The position numbers and the translations under genes were made by a program. Under the pieces are notes generated by a model. It was not told the DNA's origin and did not search any database. It was given only the letters and a program-made list of their open reading frames with translations. Below are positions 38,201 through 52,094 of a stretch of DNA of 64,000 bases, one piece after another. The DNA is from Auanema rhodensis (taxonomy: Eukaryota; Nematoda; Chromadorea; Rhabditida; Rhabditidae): contig OZ059894.1 in the NCBI GenBank assembly GCA_964057225.1, forward strand, positions 24,334,476-24,398,475, written 5' to 3'. How positions within the stretch are numbered: the stretch's first letter is position 1; every line of letters starts with the position of its first letter.

Positions 38201-41200
38201 TATGTAACTCGCTTCACGTGAAAGATAAAGAGATGCGGTTTCCAAAATTAGATTCCCCATGTCCATATTAGTCTAAAAAAAAATTTTTATTGATATTGGT
38301 TCATGGTAACCATGACTTTGAAATTTACGTGAACTTTAATTTATGCTAATTAAATGTACACGTGATGTGCACTTGGTATGTAACTCGCTTCACGTGAAAG
38401 ATAAAGAGATGCCGTTTTCAAAATTAGATTCCTCATGTCCATATTAGTCTAAAAACAAATTTTTATTGATATTGGTGCATGGTAACCATGACTTTGAAAT
38501 TTACGTGAACTTTAATTTATGCTAATTAAATGTACACGTGATGTGCACTTGGTATGTAACTCGCTTCACGTGAAAGATAAAGAGATGCCGTTTTCAAAAT
38601 TAGATTCCTCATGTCCATATTAGTCTAAAAACAAATTTTTATTGATATTGGTGCATGGTAACCATGACTTTGAAATTTACGTGAACTTTAATTTATGCTA
38701 ATTAAATGTACACGTGATGTGCACTTGGTATGTAACTCGCTTCACGTGAAAGATAAAGAGATGCGGTTTTTAAAATTAGATTCCCCATGTCCATATTAGT
38801 CTAAAAACAAATTTTTATTGATATTGGTTCATGGTAACCATGACTTTGAAATTTACGTGAACTTTAATTTATGCTAATTAAATGTACACGTGATGTGCAC
38901 TTGGTATGTAACTCGCTTCACGTGAAAGATAAAGAGATGCCGTTTTCAAAATTAGATTCCTCATGTCCATATTAGTCTAAAAACAAATTTTTATTGATAT
39001 TGGTGCATGGTAACCATGACTTTGAAATTTACGTGAACTTTAATTTATGCTAATTAAATGTACACGTGATGTGCACTTGGTATGTAACTCGCTTCACGTG
39101 AAAGATAAAGAGATGCGGTTTTCAAAATTAGATTCCCCATGTCCATATTAGTCTAAAAACAAATTTTTATTGATATTGGTGCATGGTAACCATGACTTTG
39201 AAATTTACGTGAACTTTAATTTATGCTAATTAAATGTACACGTGATGTGCACTTGGTATGTAACTCGCTTCACGTGAAAGATAAAGAGATGCGGTTTTCA
39301 AAATTAAATTTCCCATGTCCATATTAGTCTAAAAACAAATTTTTATTGATATTGGTGCATGGTAACCATGACTTTGAAATTTACGTGAACTTTAATTTAT
39401 GCTAATTAAATGTACACGTGATGTGCACTTGGTATGTAACTCGCTTCACGTGAAAGATAAAGAGATGCGGTTTTCAAAATTAGATTCCCCATGTCCATAT
39501 TAGTCTAAAAACAAATTTTTATTGATATTGGTTCATGGTAACCATGACTTTGAAATTTACGTGAACTTTAATTTATGCTAATTAAATGTACACGTGATGT
39601 GCACTTGGTATGTAACTCGCTTCACGTGAAAGATAAAGAGATGCGGTTTCCAAAATTAGATTCCCCATGTCCATATTAGTCTAAAAAAAAATTTTTATTG
39701 ATATTGGTTCATGGTAACCATGACTTTGAAATTTACGTGAACTTTAATTTATGCTAATTAAATGTACACGTGATGTGCACTTGGTATGTAACTCGCTTCA
39801 CGTGAAAGATAAAGAGATGCCGTTTTCAAAATTAGATTCCTCATGTCCATATTAGTCTAAAAACAAATTTTTATTGATATTGGTGCATGGTAACCATGAC
39901 TTTGAAATTTACGTGAACTTTAATTTATGCTAATTAAATGTACACGTGATGTGCACTTGGTATGTAACTCGCTTCACGTGAAAGATAAAGAGATGCCGTT
40001 TTCAAAATTAGATTCCTCATGTCCATATTAGTCTAAAAACAAATTTTTATTGATATTGGTGCATGGTAACCATGACTTTGAAATTTACGTGAACTTTAAT
40101 TTATGCTAATTAAATGTACACGTGATGTGCACTTGGTATGTAACTCGCTTCACGTGAAAGATAAAGAGATGCGGTTTTTAAAATTAGATTCCCCATGTCC
40201 ATATTAGTCTAAAAACAAATTTTTATTGATATTGGTTCATGGTAACCATGACTTTGAAATTTACGTGAACTTTAATTTATGCTAATTAAATGTACACGTG
40301 ATGTGCACTTGGTATGTAACTCGCTTCACGTGAAAGATAAAGAGATGCCGTTTTCAAAATTAGATTCCTCATGTCCATATTAGTCTAAAAACAAATTTTT
40401 ATTGATATTGGTGCATGGTAACCATGACTTTGAAATTTACGTGAACTTTAATTTATGCTAATTAAATGTACACGTGATGTGCACTTGGTATGTAACTCGC
40501 TTCACGTGAAAGATAAAGAGATGCGGTTTTCAAAATTAGATTCCCCATGTCCATATTAGTCTAAAAACAAATTTTTATTGATATTGGTTCATGGTAACCA
40601 TGACTTTGAAATTTACGTGAACTTTAATTTATGCTAATTAAATGTACACGTGATGTGCACTTGGTATGTAACTCGCTTCACGTGAAAGATAAAGAGATGC
40701 GGTTTTCAAAATTAGATTCCCCATGTCCATATTAGTCTAAAAACAAATTTTTATTGATATTGGTGCATGGTAACCATGACTTTGAAATTTACGTGAACTT
40801 CAATTTATGCTAATTAAATGTACACGTGATGTGCACTTGGTATGTAACTCGCTTCACGTGAAAGATAAAGAGATGCGGTTTTCAAAATTAGATTCCCCAT
40901 GTCCATATTAGTCTAAAAACAAATTTTTATTGATATTGGTGCATGGTAACCATGACTTTGAAATTTACGTGAACTTTAATTTATGCTAATTAAATGTACA
41001 CGTGATGTGCACTTGGTATGTAACTCGCTTCACGTGAAAGATAAAGAGATGCGGTTTTCAAAATTAAATTTCCCATGTCCATATTAGTCTAAAAACAAAT
41101 TTTTATTGATATTGGTGCATGGTAACCATGACTTTGAAATTTACGTGAACTTTAATTTATGCTAATTAAATGTACACGTGATGTGCACTTGGTATGTAAC

Positions 41201-42063
41201 TCGCTTCACGTGAAAGATAAAGAGATGCCGTTTTCAAAATTAGATTCCTCATGTCCATATTAGTCTAAAAACAAATTTTTATTGATATTGGTGCATGGTA
41301 ACCATGACTTTGAAATTTACGTGAACTTTAATTTATGCTAATTAAATGTACACGTGATGTGCACTTGGTATGTAACTCGCTTCACGTGAAAGATAAAGAG
41401 ATGCGGTTTTCAAAATTAGATTCCCCATGTCCATATTAGTCTAAAAACAAATTTTTATTGATATTGGTTCATGGTAACCATGACTTTGAAATTTACGTGA
41501 ACTTTAATTTATGCTAATTAAATGTACACGTGATGTGCACTTGGTATGTAACTCGCTTCACGTGAAAGATAAAGAGATGCGGTTTTCAAAATTAGATTCC
41601 CCATGTCCATATTAGTCTAAAAACGAATTTTTATTGATATTGGTGCATGGTAACCATGACTTTGAAATTTACGTGAACTTTAGTTTATGCTAATTAAATG
41701 TACACGTGATGTGCACTTGGTATGTAACTCGCTTCACGTGAAAGATAAAGAGATGCGGTTTTCAAAATTAGATTCCCTATGTCCATATTAGTCTAAAAAC
41801 AAATTTTTATTGATATTGGTGCATGGTAACCATGACTTTGAAATTTACGTGAACTTTAATTTATGCTAATTAAATGTACACGTGATGTGCACTTGGTATG
41901 TAACTCGCTTCACGTGAAAGATAAAGAGATGCGGTTTTCAAAATTAGATTCCCCATGTCCATATTAGTCTAAAAACAAATTTTTATTGATATTGGTGCAT
42001 GGTAACCATGACTTTGAAATTTACGTGAACTTTAATTTATGCTAATTAAATGTACACGTGATG
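34497..42063 (+). repeat. 43-monomer HOR, copy 1 (7,567 bp)
   Basis: This unit is followed directly by a second copy at 42064-49630 with the same series of private variants. They include 'cttttaaatt' in the first monomer, G29A with T43C (gacgc) at 34849, 'cataatag' near 35,275, and G41A then 'actcgg' pairs. Also shared are two G115A monomers, a T12C (ggtacg) monomer that is 175 bp (37137), the 8-mer repeats, an A90G/A148G monomer at 41536, and a T67 monomer lacking G36. The match appears to extend from about 34,325 to about 41,996. The unit is nested, since it contains a tandem 8-mer. Confidence 0.9.
37664..40479 (+). repeat. Tandem 8-mer HOR inside 43-mer copy 1 (2 x 1,408 bp)
   Basis: The units 37664-39071 and 39072-40479 have the order G110 plain, G60A/C64T, plain, T51C with C89A, G46C/C66T, G46C/C66T, C52T, G46C/C66T. 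The first monomer of unit one also has A4C. The linked pair G46C (gatgccg) and C66T (cctcatg) does not occur left of about 38.4 kb, so this monomer type marks the right half of the window. Confidence 0.85.
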
Positions 42064-45000
42064 TGCACTTGGTATGTAACTCGCTTCACGTGAAAGATAA
42101 AGAGATGCGGTTTTCAAAATTAGATTCCCCATGTCCATATTAGTCTAAAAACAAATTTTTATTGATATTGGTGCATGGTAACCATGACTTTTAAATTTAC
42201 GTGAACTTTAATTTATGCTAATTAAATGTACACGTGATGTGCACTTGGTATGTAACTCGCTTCACGTGAAAGATAAAGAGATGCGGTTTTCAAAATTAAA
42301 TTTCCCATGTCCATATTAGTCTAAAAACAAATTTTTATTGATATTGGTGCATGGTAACCATGACTTTGAAATTTACGTGAACTTTAATTTATGCTAATTA
42401 AATGTACACGTGATGTGCACTTGGTATGTAACTCGCTTCACGTAAAAGATAAAGAGACGCGGTTTTCAAAATTAGATTCCCCATGTCCATATTAGTCTAA
42501 AAACAAATTTTTATTGATATTGGTTCATGGTAACCATGACTTTGAAATTTACGTGAACTTTAATTTATGCTAATTAAATGTACACGTGATGTGCACTTGG
42601 TATGTAACTCGCTTCACGTTAAAGATAAAGAGATGCGTTTTTCAAAATTAGATTCCCCCTGTCCATATTAGTCTAAAAACAAATTTTTATTGATATTGGT
42701 TCATGGTAACCATGACTTTGAAATTTACGTGAACTTCAATTTATGCTAATTAAATGTACACGTGATGTGCACTTGGTATGTAACTCGCTTCACGTGAAAG
42801 ATGAAGAGATGCGGTTTTCAAAATTAGATTCCCTATGTCCATAATAGTCTAAAAACAAATTTTTATTGATATTGGTTCATGGTAACCATGACTTTGAAAT
42901 TTACGTGAACTTTAATTTATGCTAATTAAATGTACACGTGATGTGCACTTGGTATGTAACTCGCTTCACGTGAAAGATAAAGAGATGCGGTTTTCAAAAT
43001 TAGATTGCCCATGTCCATATTAGTCTAAAAACAAATTTTTATTGATATTGGTTCATGGTAACCATGACTTTGAAATTTACGTGAACTTTAATTTATGCTA
43101 ATTAAATGTACACGTGATGTGCACTTGGTATGTAACTCGCTTCACGTGAAAGATAAAGAGATGCGGTTTTCAAAATTAGATTCCCCATGTCCATATTAGT
43201 CTAAAAACAAATTTTTATTGATATTGGTTCATGGTAACCATGACTTTGAAATTTACGTGAACTTTAATTTATGCTAATTAAATGTACACGTGATGTGCCC
43301 TTGGTATGTAACTCGCTTCACGTGAAAGATAAAGAGATGCGGTTTTCAAAATTAGATTCCCCATGTCCATATTAGTCTAAAAACAAATTTTTATTGATAT
43401 TGGTGCATGGTAACCATGACTTTGAAATTTACGTGAACTTTAATTTATGCTAATTAAATGTACACGTGATGTGCACTTGGTATGTAACTCGCTTCACGTG
43501 AAAGATAAAGAAATGCGGTTTTCAAAATTAGATTCCCCATGTCCATATTAGTCTAAAAACAAATTTTTATTGATATTGGTGCATGGTAACCATGACTTTG
43601 AAATTTACGTGAACTTTAATTTATGCTAATTAAATGTACACGTGATGTGCACTCGGTATGTAACTCGCTTCACGTGAAAGATAAAGAGATGCGGTTTTCA
43701 AAATTAAATTTCCCATGTCCATATTAGTCTAAAAACAAATTTTTATTGATATTGGTGCATGGTAACCATGACTTTGAAATTTACGTGAACTTTAATTTAT
43801 GCTAATTAAATGTACACGTGATGTGCACTTGGTATGTAACTCGCTTCACGTGAAAGATAAAGAGATGCGGTTTTCAAAATTAGATTCCCCATGTCCATAT
43901 TAGTCTAAAAACAAATTTTTATTGATATTGGTTCATGATAACCATGACTTTGAAATTTACGTGAACTTTAATTTATGCTAATTAAATGTACACGTGATGT
44001 GCACTTGGTATGTAACTCGCTTCACGTGAAAGATAAAGAGATGCGGTTTTCAAAATTAGATTCCCCATGTCCATATTAGTCTAAAAACAAATTTTTATTG
44101 ATATTGGTTCATGGTAACCATGACTTTGAAATTTACGTGAACTTTAATTTATGCTAATTAAATGTACACGTGATGTGCACTTGGTATGTAACTCGCTTCA
44201 CGTGAAAGATAAAGAAATGCGGTTTTCAAAATTAGATTCCCCATGTCCATATTAGTCTAAAAACAAATTTTTATTGATATTGGTGCATGGTAACCATGAC
44301 TTTGAAATTTACGTGAACTTTAATTTATGCTAATTAAATGTACACGTGATGTGCACTCGGTATGTAACTCGCTTCACGTGAAAGATAAAGAGATGCGGTT
44401 TTCAAAATTAGATTCCCCATGTCCATATTAGTCTAAAAACAAATTTTTATTGATATTGGTGCATGGTAACCATGACTTTGAAATTTACGTGAACTTTAAT
44501 TTATGCTAATTAAATGTACACGTGATGTGCACTTGGTATGTAACTCGCTTCACGTGAAAGATAAAGAGATGCGGTTTTCAAAATTAGATTCCCCATGTCC
44601 ATATTAGTCTAAAAACAAATTTTTATTGATATTGGTTCATGATAACCATGACTTTGAAATTTACGTGAATTTTAATTTATGCTAATTAAATGTACACGTG
44701 ATGTGCACTTGGTACGTAACTCGCTTCACGTGAAAGATAAAGAGATGCGGTTTTCAAAATTAGATTCCCCCTGTCCATATTAGTCTAAAAACAAATTTTA
44801 TTGATATTGGTTCATGGTAACCATGACTTTGAAATTTACGTGAACTTTAATTTATGCTAATTAAATGTACACGTGATGTGCACTTGGTATGTAACTCGCT
44901 TCACGTGAAAGATAAAGAGATGCGGTTTTCAAAATTAGATTCCCCATGTCCATATTAGTCTAAAAACAAATTTTTATTGATATTGGTTCATGGTAACCAT

Positions 45001-48000
45001 GACTTTGAAATTTACGTGAACTTTAATTTATGCTAATTAAATGTACACGTGATGTGCACTTGGTATGTAACTCGCTTCACGTGAAAGATAAAGAGATGCG
45101 GTTTTCAAAATTAGATTCCCCATGTCCATATTAGTCTAAAAACAAATTTTTATTGATATTGGTGCATGGTAACCATGACTTTGAAATTTACGTGAACTTT
45201 AATTTATGCTAATTAAATGTACACGTGATGTGCCCTTGGTATGTAACTCGCTTCACGTGAAAGATAAAGAGATGCGGTTTTCAAAATTAGATTCCCCATG
45301 TCCATATTAGTCTAAAAACAAATTTTTATTGATATTGGTGCATGGTAACCATGACTTTGAAATTTACGTGAACTTTAATTTATGCTAATTAAATGTACAC
45401 GTGATGTGCACTTGGTATGTAACTCGCTTCACGTGAAAGATAAAGAGATGCGGTTTTCAAAATTAAATTTCCCATGTCCATATTAGTCTAAAAACAAATT
45501 TTTATTGATATTGGTGCATGGTAACCATGACTTTGAAATTTACGTGAACTTTAATTTATGCTAATTAAATGTACACGTGATGTGCACTTGGTATGTAACT
45601 CGCTTCACGTGAAAGATAAAGAGATGCGGTTTTCAAAATTAGATTCCCCATGTCCATATTAGTCTAAAAACAAATTTTTATTGATATTGGTTCATGGTAA
45701 CCATGACTTTGAAATTTACGTGAACTTTAATTTATGCTAATTAAATGTACACGTGATGTGCACTTGGTATGTAACTCGCTTCACGTGAAAGATAAAGAGA
45801 TGCGGTTTCCAAAATTAGATTCCCCATGTCCATATTAGTCTAAAAAAAAATTTTTATTGATATTGGTTCATGGTAACCATGACTTTGAAATTTACGTGAA
45901 CTTTAATTTATGCTAATTAAATGTACACGTGATGTGCACTTGGTATGTAACTCGCTTCACGTGAAAGATAAAGAGATGCCGTTTTCAAAATTAGATTCCT
46001 CATGTCCATATTAGTCTAAAAACAAATTTTTATTGATATTGGTGCATGGTAACCATGACTTTGAAATTTACGTGAACTTTAATTTATGCTAATTAAATGT
46101 ACACGTGATGTGCACTTGGTATGTAACTCGCTTCACGTGAAAGATAAAGAGATGCCGTTTTCAAAATTAGATTCCTCATGTCCATATTAGTCTAAAAACA
46201 AATTTTTATTGATATTGGTGCATGGTAACCATGACTTTGAAATTTACGTGAACTTTAATTTATGCTAATTAAATGTACACGTGATGTGCACTTGGTATGT
46301 AACTCGCTTCACGTGAAAGATAAAGAGATGCGGTTTTTAAAATTAGATTCCCCATGTCCATATTAGTCTAAAAACAAATTTTTATTGATATTGGTTCATG
46401 GTAACCATGACTTTGAAATTTACGTGAACTTTAATTTATGCTAATTAAATGTACACGTGATGTGCACTTGGTATGTAACTCGCTTCACGTGAAAGATAAA
46501 GAGATGCCGTTTTCAAAATTAGATTCCTCATGTCCATATTAGTCTAAAAACAAATTTTTATTGATATTGGTGCATGGTAACCATGACTTTGAAATTTACG
46601 TGAACTTTAATTTATGCTAATTAAATGTACACGTGATGTGCACTTGGTATGTAACTCGCTTCACGTGAAAGATAAAGAGATGCGGTTTTCAAAATTAGAT
46701 TCCCCATGTCCATATTAGTCTAAAAACAAATTTTTATTGATATTGGTGCATGGTAACCATGACTTTGAAATTTACGTGAACTTTAATTTATGCTAATTAA
46801 ATGTACACGTGATGTGCACTTGGTATGTAACTCGCTTCACGTGAAAGATAAAGAGATGCGGTTTTCAAAATTAAATTTCCCATGTCCATATTAGTCTAAA
46901 AACAAATTTTTATTGATATTGGTGCATGGTAACCATGACTTTGAAATTTACGTGAACTTTAATTTATGCTAATTAAATGTACACGTGATGTGCACTTGGT
47001 ATGTAACTCGCTTCACGTGAAAGATAAAGAGATGCGGTTTTCAAAATTAGATTCCCCATGTCCATATTAGTCTAAAAACAAATTTTTATTGATATTGGTT
47101 CATGGTAACCATGACTTTGAAATTTACGTGAACTTTAATTTATGCTAATTAAATGTACACGTGATGTGCACTTGGTATGTAACTCGCTTCACGTGAAAGA
47201 TAAAGAGATGCGGTTTCCAAAATTAGATTCCCCATGTCCATATTAGTCTAAAAAAAAATTTTTATTGATATTGGTTCATGGTAACCATGACTTTGAAATT
47301 TACGTGAACTTTAATTTATGCTAATTAAATGTACACGTGATGTGCACTTGGTATGTAACTCGCTTCACGTGAAAGATAAAGAGATGCCGTTTTCAAAATT
47401 AGATTCCTCATGTCCATATTAGTCTAAAAACAAATTTTTATTGATATTGGTGCATGGTAACCATGACTTTGAAATTTACGTGAACTTTAATTTATGCTAA
47501 TTAAATGTACACGTGATGTGCACTTGGTATGTAACTCGCTTCACGTGAAAGATAAAGAGATGCCGTTTTCAAAATTAGATTCCTCATGTCCATATTAGTC
47601 TAAAAACAAATTTTTATTGATATTGGTGCATGGTAACCATGACTTTGAAATTTACGTGAACTTTAATTTATGCTAATTAAATGTACACGTGATGTGCACT
47701 TGGTATGTAACTCGCTTCACGTGAAAGATAAAGAGATGCGGTTTTTAAAATTAGATTCCCCATGTCCATATTAGTCTAAAAACAAATTTTTATTGATATT
47801 GGTTCATGGTAACCATGACTTTGAAATTTACGTGAACTTTAATTTATGCTAATTAAATGTACACGTGATGTGCACTTGGTATGTAACTCGCTTCACGTGA
47901 AAGATAAAGAGATGCCGTTTTCAAAATTAGATTCCTCATGTCCATATTAGTCTAAAAACAAATTTTTATTGATATTGGTGCATGGTAACCATGACTTTGA

Positions 48001-49630
48001 AATTTACGTGAACTTTAATTTATGCTAATTAAATGTACACGTGATGTGCACTTGGTATGTAACTCGCTTCACGTGAAAGATAAAGAGATGCGGTTTTCAA
48101 AATTAGATTCCCCATGTCCATATTAGTCTAAAAACAAATTTTTATTGATATTGGTTCATGGTAACCATGACTTTGAAATTTACGTGAACTTTAATTTATG
48201 CTAATTAAATGTACACGTGATGTGCACTTGGTATGTAACTCGCTTCACGTGAAAGATAAAGAGATGCGGTTTTCAAAATTAGATTCCCCATGTCCATATT
48301 AGTCTAAAAACAAATTTTTATTGATATTGGTGCATGGTAACCATGACTTTGAAATTTACGTGAACTTCAATTTATGCTAATTAAATGTACACGTGATGTG
48401 CACTTGGTATGTAACTCGCTTCACGTGAAAGATAAAGAGATGCGGTTTTCAAAATTAGATTCCCCATGTCCATATTAGTCTAAAAACAAATTTTTATTGA
48501 TATTGGTGCATGGTAACCATGACTTTGAAATTTACGTGAACTTTAATTTATGCTAATTAAATGTACACGTGATGTGCACTTGGTATGTAACTCGCTTCAC
48601 GTGAAAGATAAAGAGATGCGGTTTTCAAAATTAAATTTCCCATGTCCATATTAGTCTAAAAACAAATTTTTATTGATATTGGTGCATGGTAACCATGACT
48701 TTGAAATTTACGTGAACTTTAATTTATGCTAATTAAATGTACACGTGATGTGCACTTGGTATGTAACTCGCTTCACGTGAAAGATAAAGAGATGCCGTTT
48801 TCAAAATTAGATTCCTCATGTCCATATTAGTCTAAAAACAAATTTTTATTGATATTGGTGCATGGTAACCATGACTTTGAAATTTACGTGAACTTTAATT
48901 TATGCTAATTAAATGTACACGTGATGTGCACTTGGTATGTAACTCGCTTCACGTGAAAGATAAAGAGATGCGGTTTTCAAAATTAGATTCCCCATGTCCA
49001 TATTAGTCTAAAAACAAATTTTTATTGATATTGGTTCATGGTAACCATGACTTTGAAATTTACGTGAACTTTAATTTATGCTAATTAAATGTACACGTGA
49101 TGTGCACTTGGTATGTAACTCGCTTCACGTGAAAGATAAAGAGATGCGGTTTTCAAAATTAGATTCCCCATGTCCATATTAGTCTAAAAACGAATTTTTA
49201 TTGATATTGGTGCATGGTAACCATGACTTTGAAATTTACGTGAACTTTAGTTTATGCTAATTAAATGTACACGTGATGTGCACTTGGTATGTAACTCGCT
49301 TCACGTGAAAGATAAAGAGATGCGGTTTTCAAAATTAGATTCCCTATGTCCATATTAGTCTAAAAACAAATTTTTATTGATATTGGTGCATGGTAACCAT
49401 GACTTTGAAATTTACGTGAACTTTAATTTATGCTAATTAAATGTACACGTGATGTGCACTTGGTATGTAACTCGCTTCACGTGAAAGATAAAGAGATGCG
49501 GTTTTCAAAATTAGATTCCCCATGTCCATATTAGTCTAAAAACAAATTTTTATTGATATTGGTTCATGGTAACCATGACTTTGAAATTTACGTGAACTTC
49601 AATTTATGCTAATTAAATGTACACGTGATG
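42064..49630 (+). repeat. 43-monomer HOR, copy 2 (7,567 bp)
   Basis: This is a direct tandem partner of 34497-42063, identical in length and in every diagnostic variant I followed, including the 175-bp monomer at 44704. The last monomer (49455-49630) departs at position 110 (T instead of G) and has T146C, so the duplication ends inside that monomer at about 49,563. Two near-identical copies in direct tandem indicate the most recent large event visible in the window. Confidence 0.9.
45231..48046 (+). repeat. Tandem 8-mer HOR inside 43-mer copy 2 (2 x 1,408 bp)
   Basis: The units 45231-46638 and 46639-48046 repeat the arrangement at 37664-40479 at an offset of 7,567 bp. The 8-mer was therefore doubled before the 43-mer was doubled. 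A shorter relative of this unit occurs at 53151-54206 and 58607-59486, with different numbers of the G46C/C66T monomer. Confidence 0.85.
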
Positions 49631-52094
49631 TGCACTTGGTATGTAACTCGCTTCACGTGAAAGATGAAGAGATGCGGTTTTCAAAATTAGATTCCCTATG
49701 TCCATATTAGTCTAAAAACAAATTTTTATTGATATTGGTGCATGGTAACCATGACTTTGAAATTTACGTGAACTTTAATTTATGCTAATTAAATGTACAC
49801 GTGATGTGCACTTGGTATGTAACTCGCTTCACGTGAAAGATAAAGAGATGCGGTTTTCAAAATTAGATTCCCCATGTCCATATTAGTCTAAAAACAAATT
49901 TTTATTGATATTGGTTCATGGTAACCATGACTTTGAAATTTACGTGAACTTTAATTTATGCTAATTAAATGTACACGTGATGTGCACTTGGTATGTAACT
50001 CGCTTCACGTGAAAGATAAAGAGATGCGGTTTCCAAAATTAGATTCCCCATGTCCATATTAGTCTAAAAACAAATTTTTATTGATATTGGTGCATGGTAA
50101 CCATTACTTTGAAATTTACGTGAATTTTAATTTATGCTAATTAAATGTACACGTGATGTGCACTTGGTATGTAACTAGCTTCACGTGAAAGATAAAGAGA
50201 TGCGGTTTTCAAAATTAGATTCCCCATGTCCATATTAGTCTAAAAACAAATTTTTATTGATATTGGTGCATGGTAACCATGACTTTGAAATTTACGTGAA
50301 CTTCAATTTATGCTAATTAAATGTACACGTGATGTGCACTTGGTATGTAACTCGCTTCACGTGAAAGATAAAGAGATGCGGTTTTCAAAATTAGATTCCC
50401 CATGTCCATATTAGTCTAAAAACAAATTTTTATTGATATTGGTGCATGGTAACCATGACTTTGAAATTTACGTGAACTTTAATTTATGCTAATTAAATGT
50501 ACACGTGATGTGCACTTGGTATGTAACTCGCTTCACGTGAAAGATAAAGAGATGCGGTTTTCAAAATTAAATTTCCCATGTCCATATTAGTCTAAAAACA
50601 AATTTTTATTGATATTGGTGCATGGTAACCATGACTTTGAAATTTACGTGAACTTTAATTTATGCTAATTAAATGTACACGTGATGTGCACTTGGTATGT
50701 AACTCGCTTCACGTGAAAGATAAAGAGATGCGGTTTTCAAAATTAAATTTCCCATGTCCATATTAGTCTAAAAACAAATTTTTATTGATATTGGTGCATG
50801 GTAACCATGACTTTGAAATTTACGTGAACTTTAATTTATGCTAATTAAATGTACACGTGATGTGCACTTGGTATGTAACTCGCTTCACGTGAAAGATAAA
50901 GAGATGCGGTTTTCAAAATTAGATTCCCCATGTCCATATTAGTCTAAAAACAAATTTTTATTGATATTGGTTCATGGTAACCATGACTTTGAAATTTACG
51001 TGAACTTTAATTTATGCTAATTAAATGTACACGTGATGTGCACTTGGTATGTAACTCGCTTCACGTGAAAGATAAAGAGATGCGGTTTTCAAAATTAGAT
51101 TCCCCATGTCCATATTAGTCTAAAAACAAATTTTTATTGATATTGGTTCATGGTAACCATGACTTTGAAATTTACGTGAACTTTAATTTATGCTAATTAA
51201 ATGTACACGTGATGTGCACTTGGTATGTAACTCGCTTCACGTGAAAGATAAAGAGATGCGGTTTTCAAAATTAGATTCCCCATGTCCATATTAGTCTAAA
51301 AACAAATTTTTATTGATATTGGTTCATGGTAACCATGACTTTGAAATTTACGTGAACTTTAATTTATGCTAATTAAATGTACACGTGATGTGCACTTGGT
51401 ATGTAACTCGCTTCACGTGAAAGATAAAGAGATGCGGTTTTCAAAATTAGATTCCCCATGTCCATATTAGTCTAAAAACAAATTTTTATTGATATTGGTG
51501 CATGGTAACCATGACTTTGAAATTTACGTGAACTTTAATTTATGCTAATTAAATGTACACGTGATGTGCACTTGGTATGTAACTCGCTTCACGTGAAAGA
51601 TAAAGAGATGCGGTTTTCAAAATTAGATTCCCCATGTCCATATTAGTCTAAAAACAAATTTTTACTGATATTGGTTCATGGTAACCATGACTTTGAAATT
51701 TACGTGAACTTCAATTTATGCTAATTAAATGTACACGTGATGTGCACTTGGTATGTAACTCGCTTCACGTGAAAGATGAAGAGATGCGGTTTTCAAAATT
51801 AGATTCCCCATGTCCATATTAGTCTAAAAACAAATTTTTATTGATATTGGTTCATGGTAACCATGACTTTGAAATTTACGTGAACTTTAATTTATGCTAA
51901 TTAAATGTACACGTGATGTGCACTTGGTATGTAACTCGCTTCACGTGAAAGATAAAGAGATGCGGTTTTCAAAATTAGATTCCCCATGTCCATATTAGTC
52001 TAAAAACAAATTTTTATTGATATTGGTGCATGGTAACCATGACTTTGAAATTTACGTGAACTTTAATTTATGCTAATTAAATGTACACGTGATG
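49631..52094 (+). repeat. Domain D lead-in: T51C/C143T then C19A set
   Basis: The order is G36/T67 with G110, plain, T51C with C143T (gaatttt), C19A (actagc) with T146C, G110 plain, two G60A/C64T, three plain, G110 plain, T146C, then G36 without T67 (51743). The first eight types, counted from 49455, match the right end of the window from 62655, 75 monomers (13,200 bp) away. Private changes 'ccattac' near 50,102 and 'tttactg' near 51,663 are useful anchors. Confidence 0.7.
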
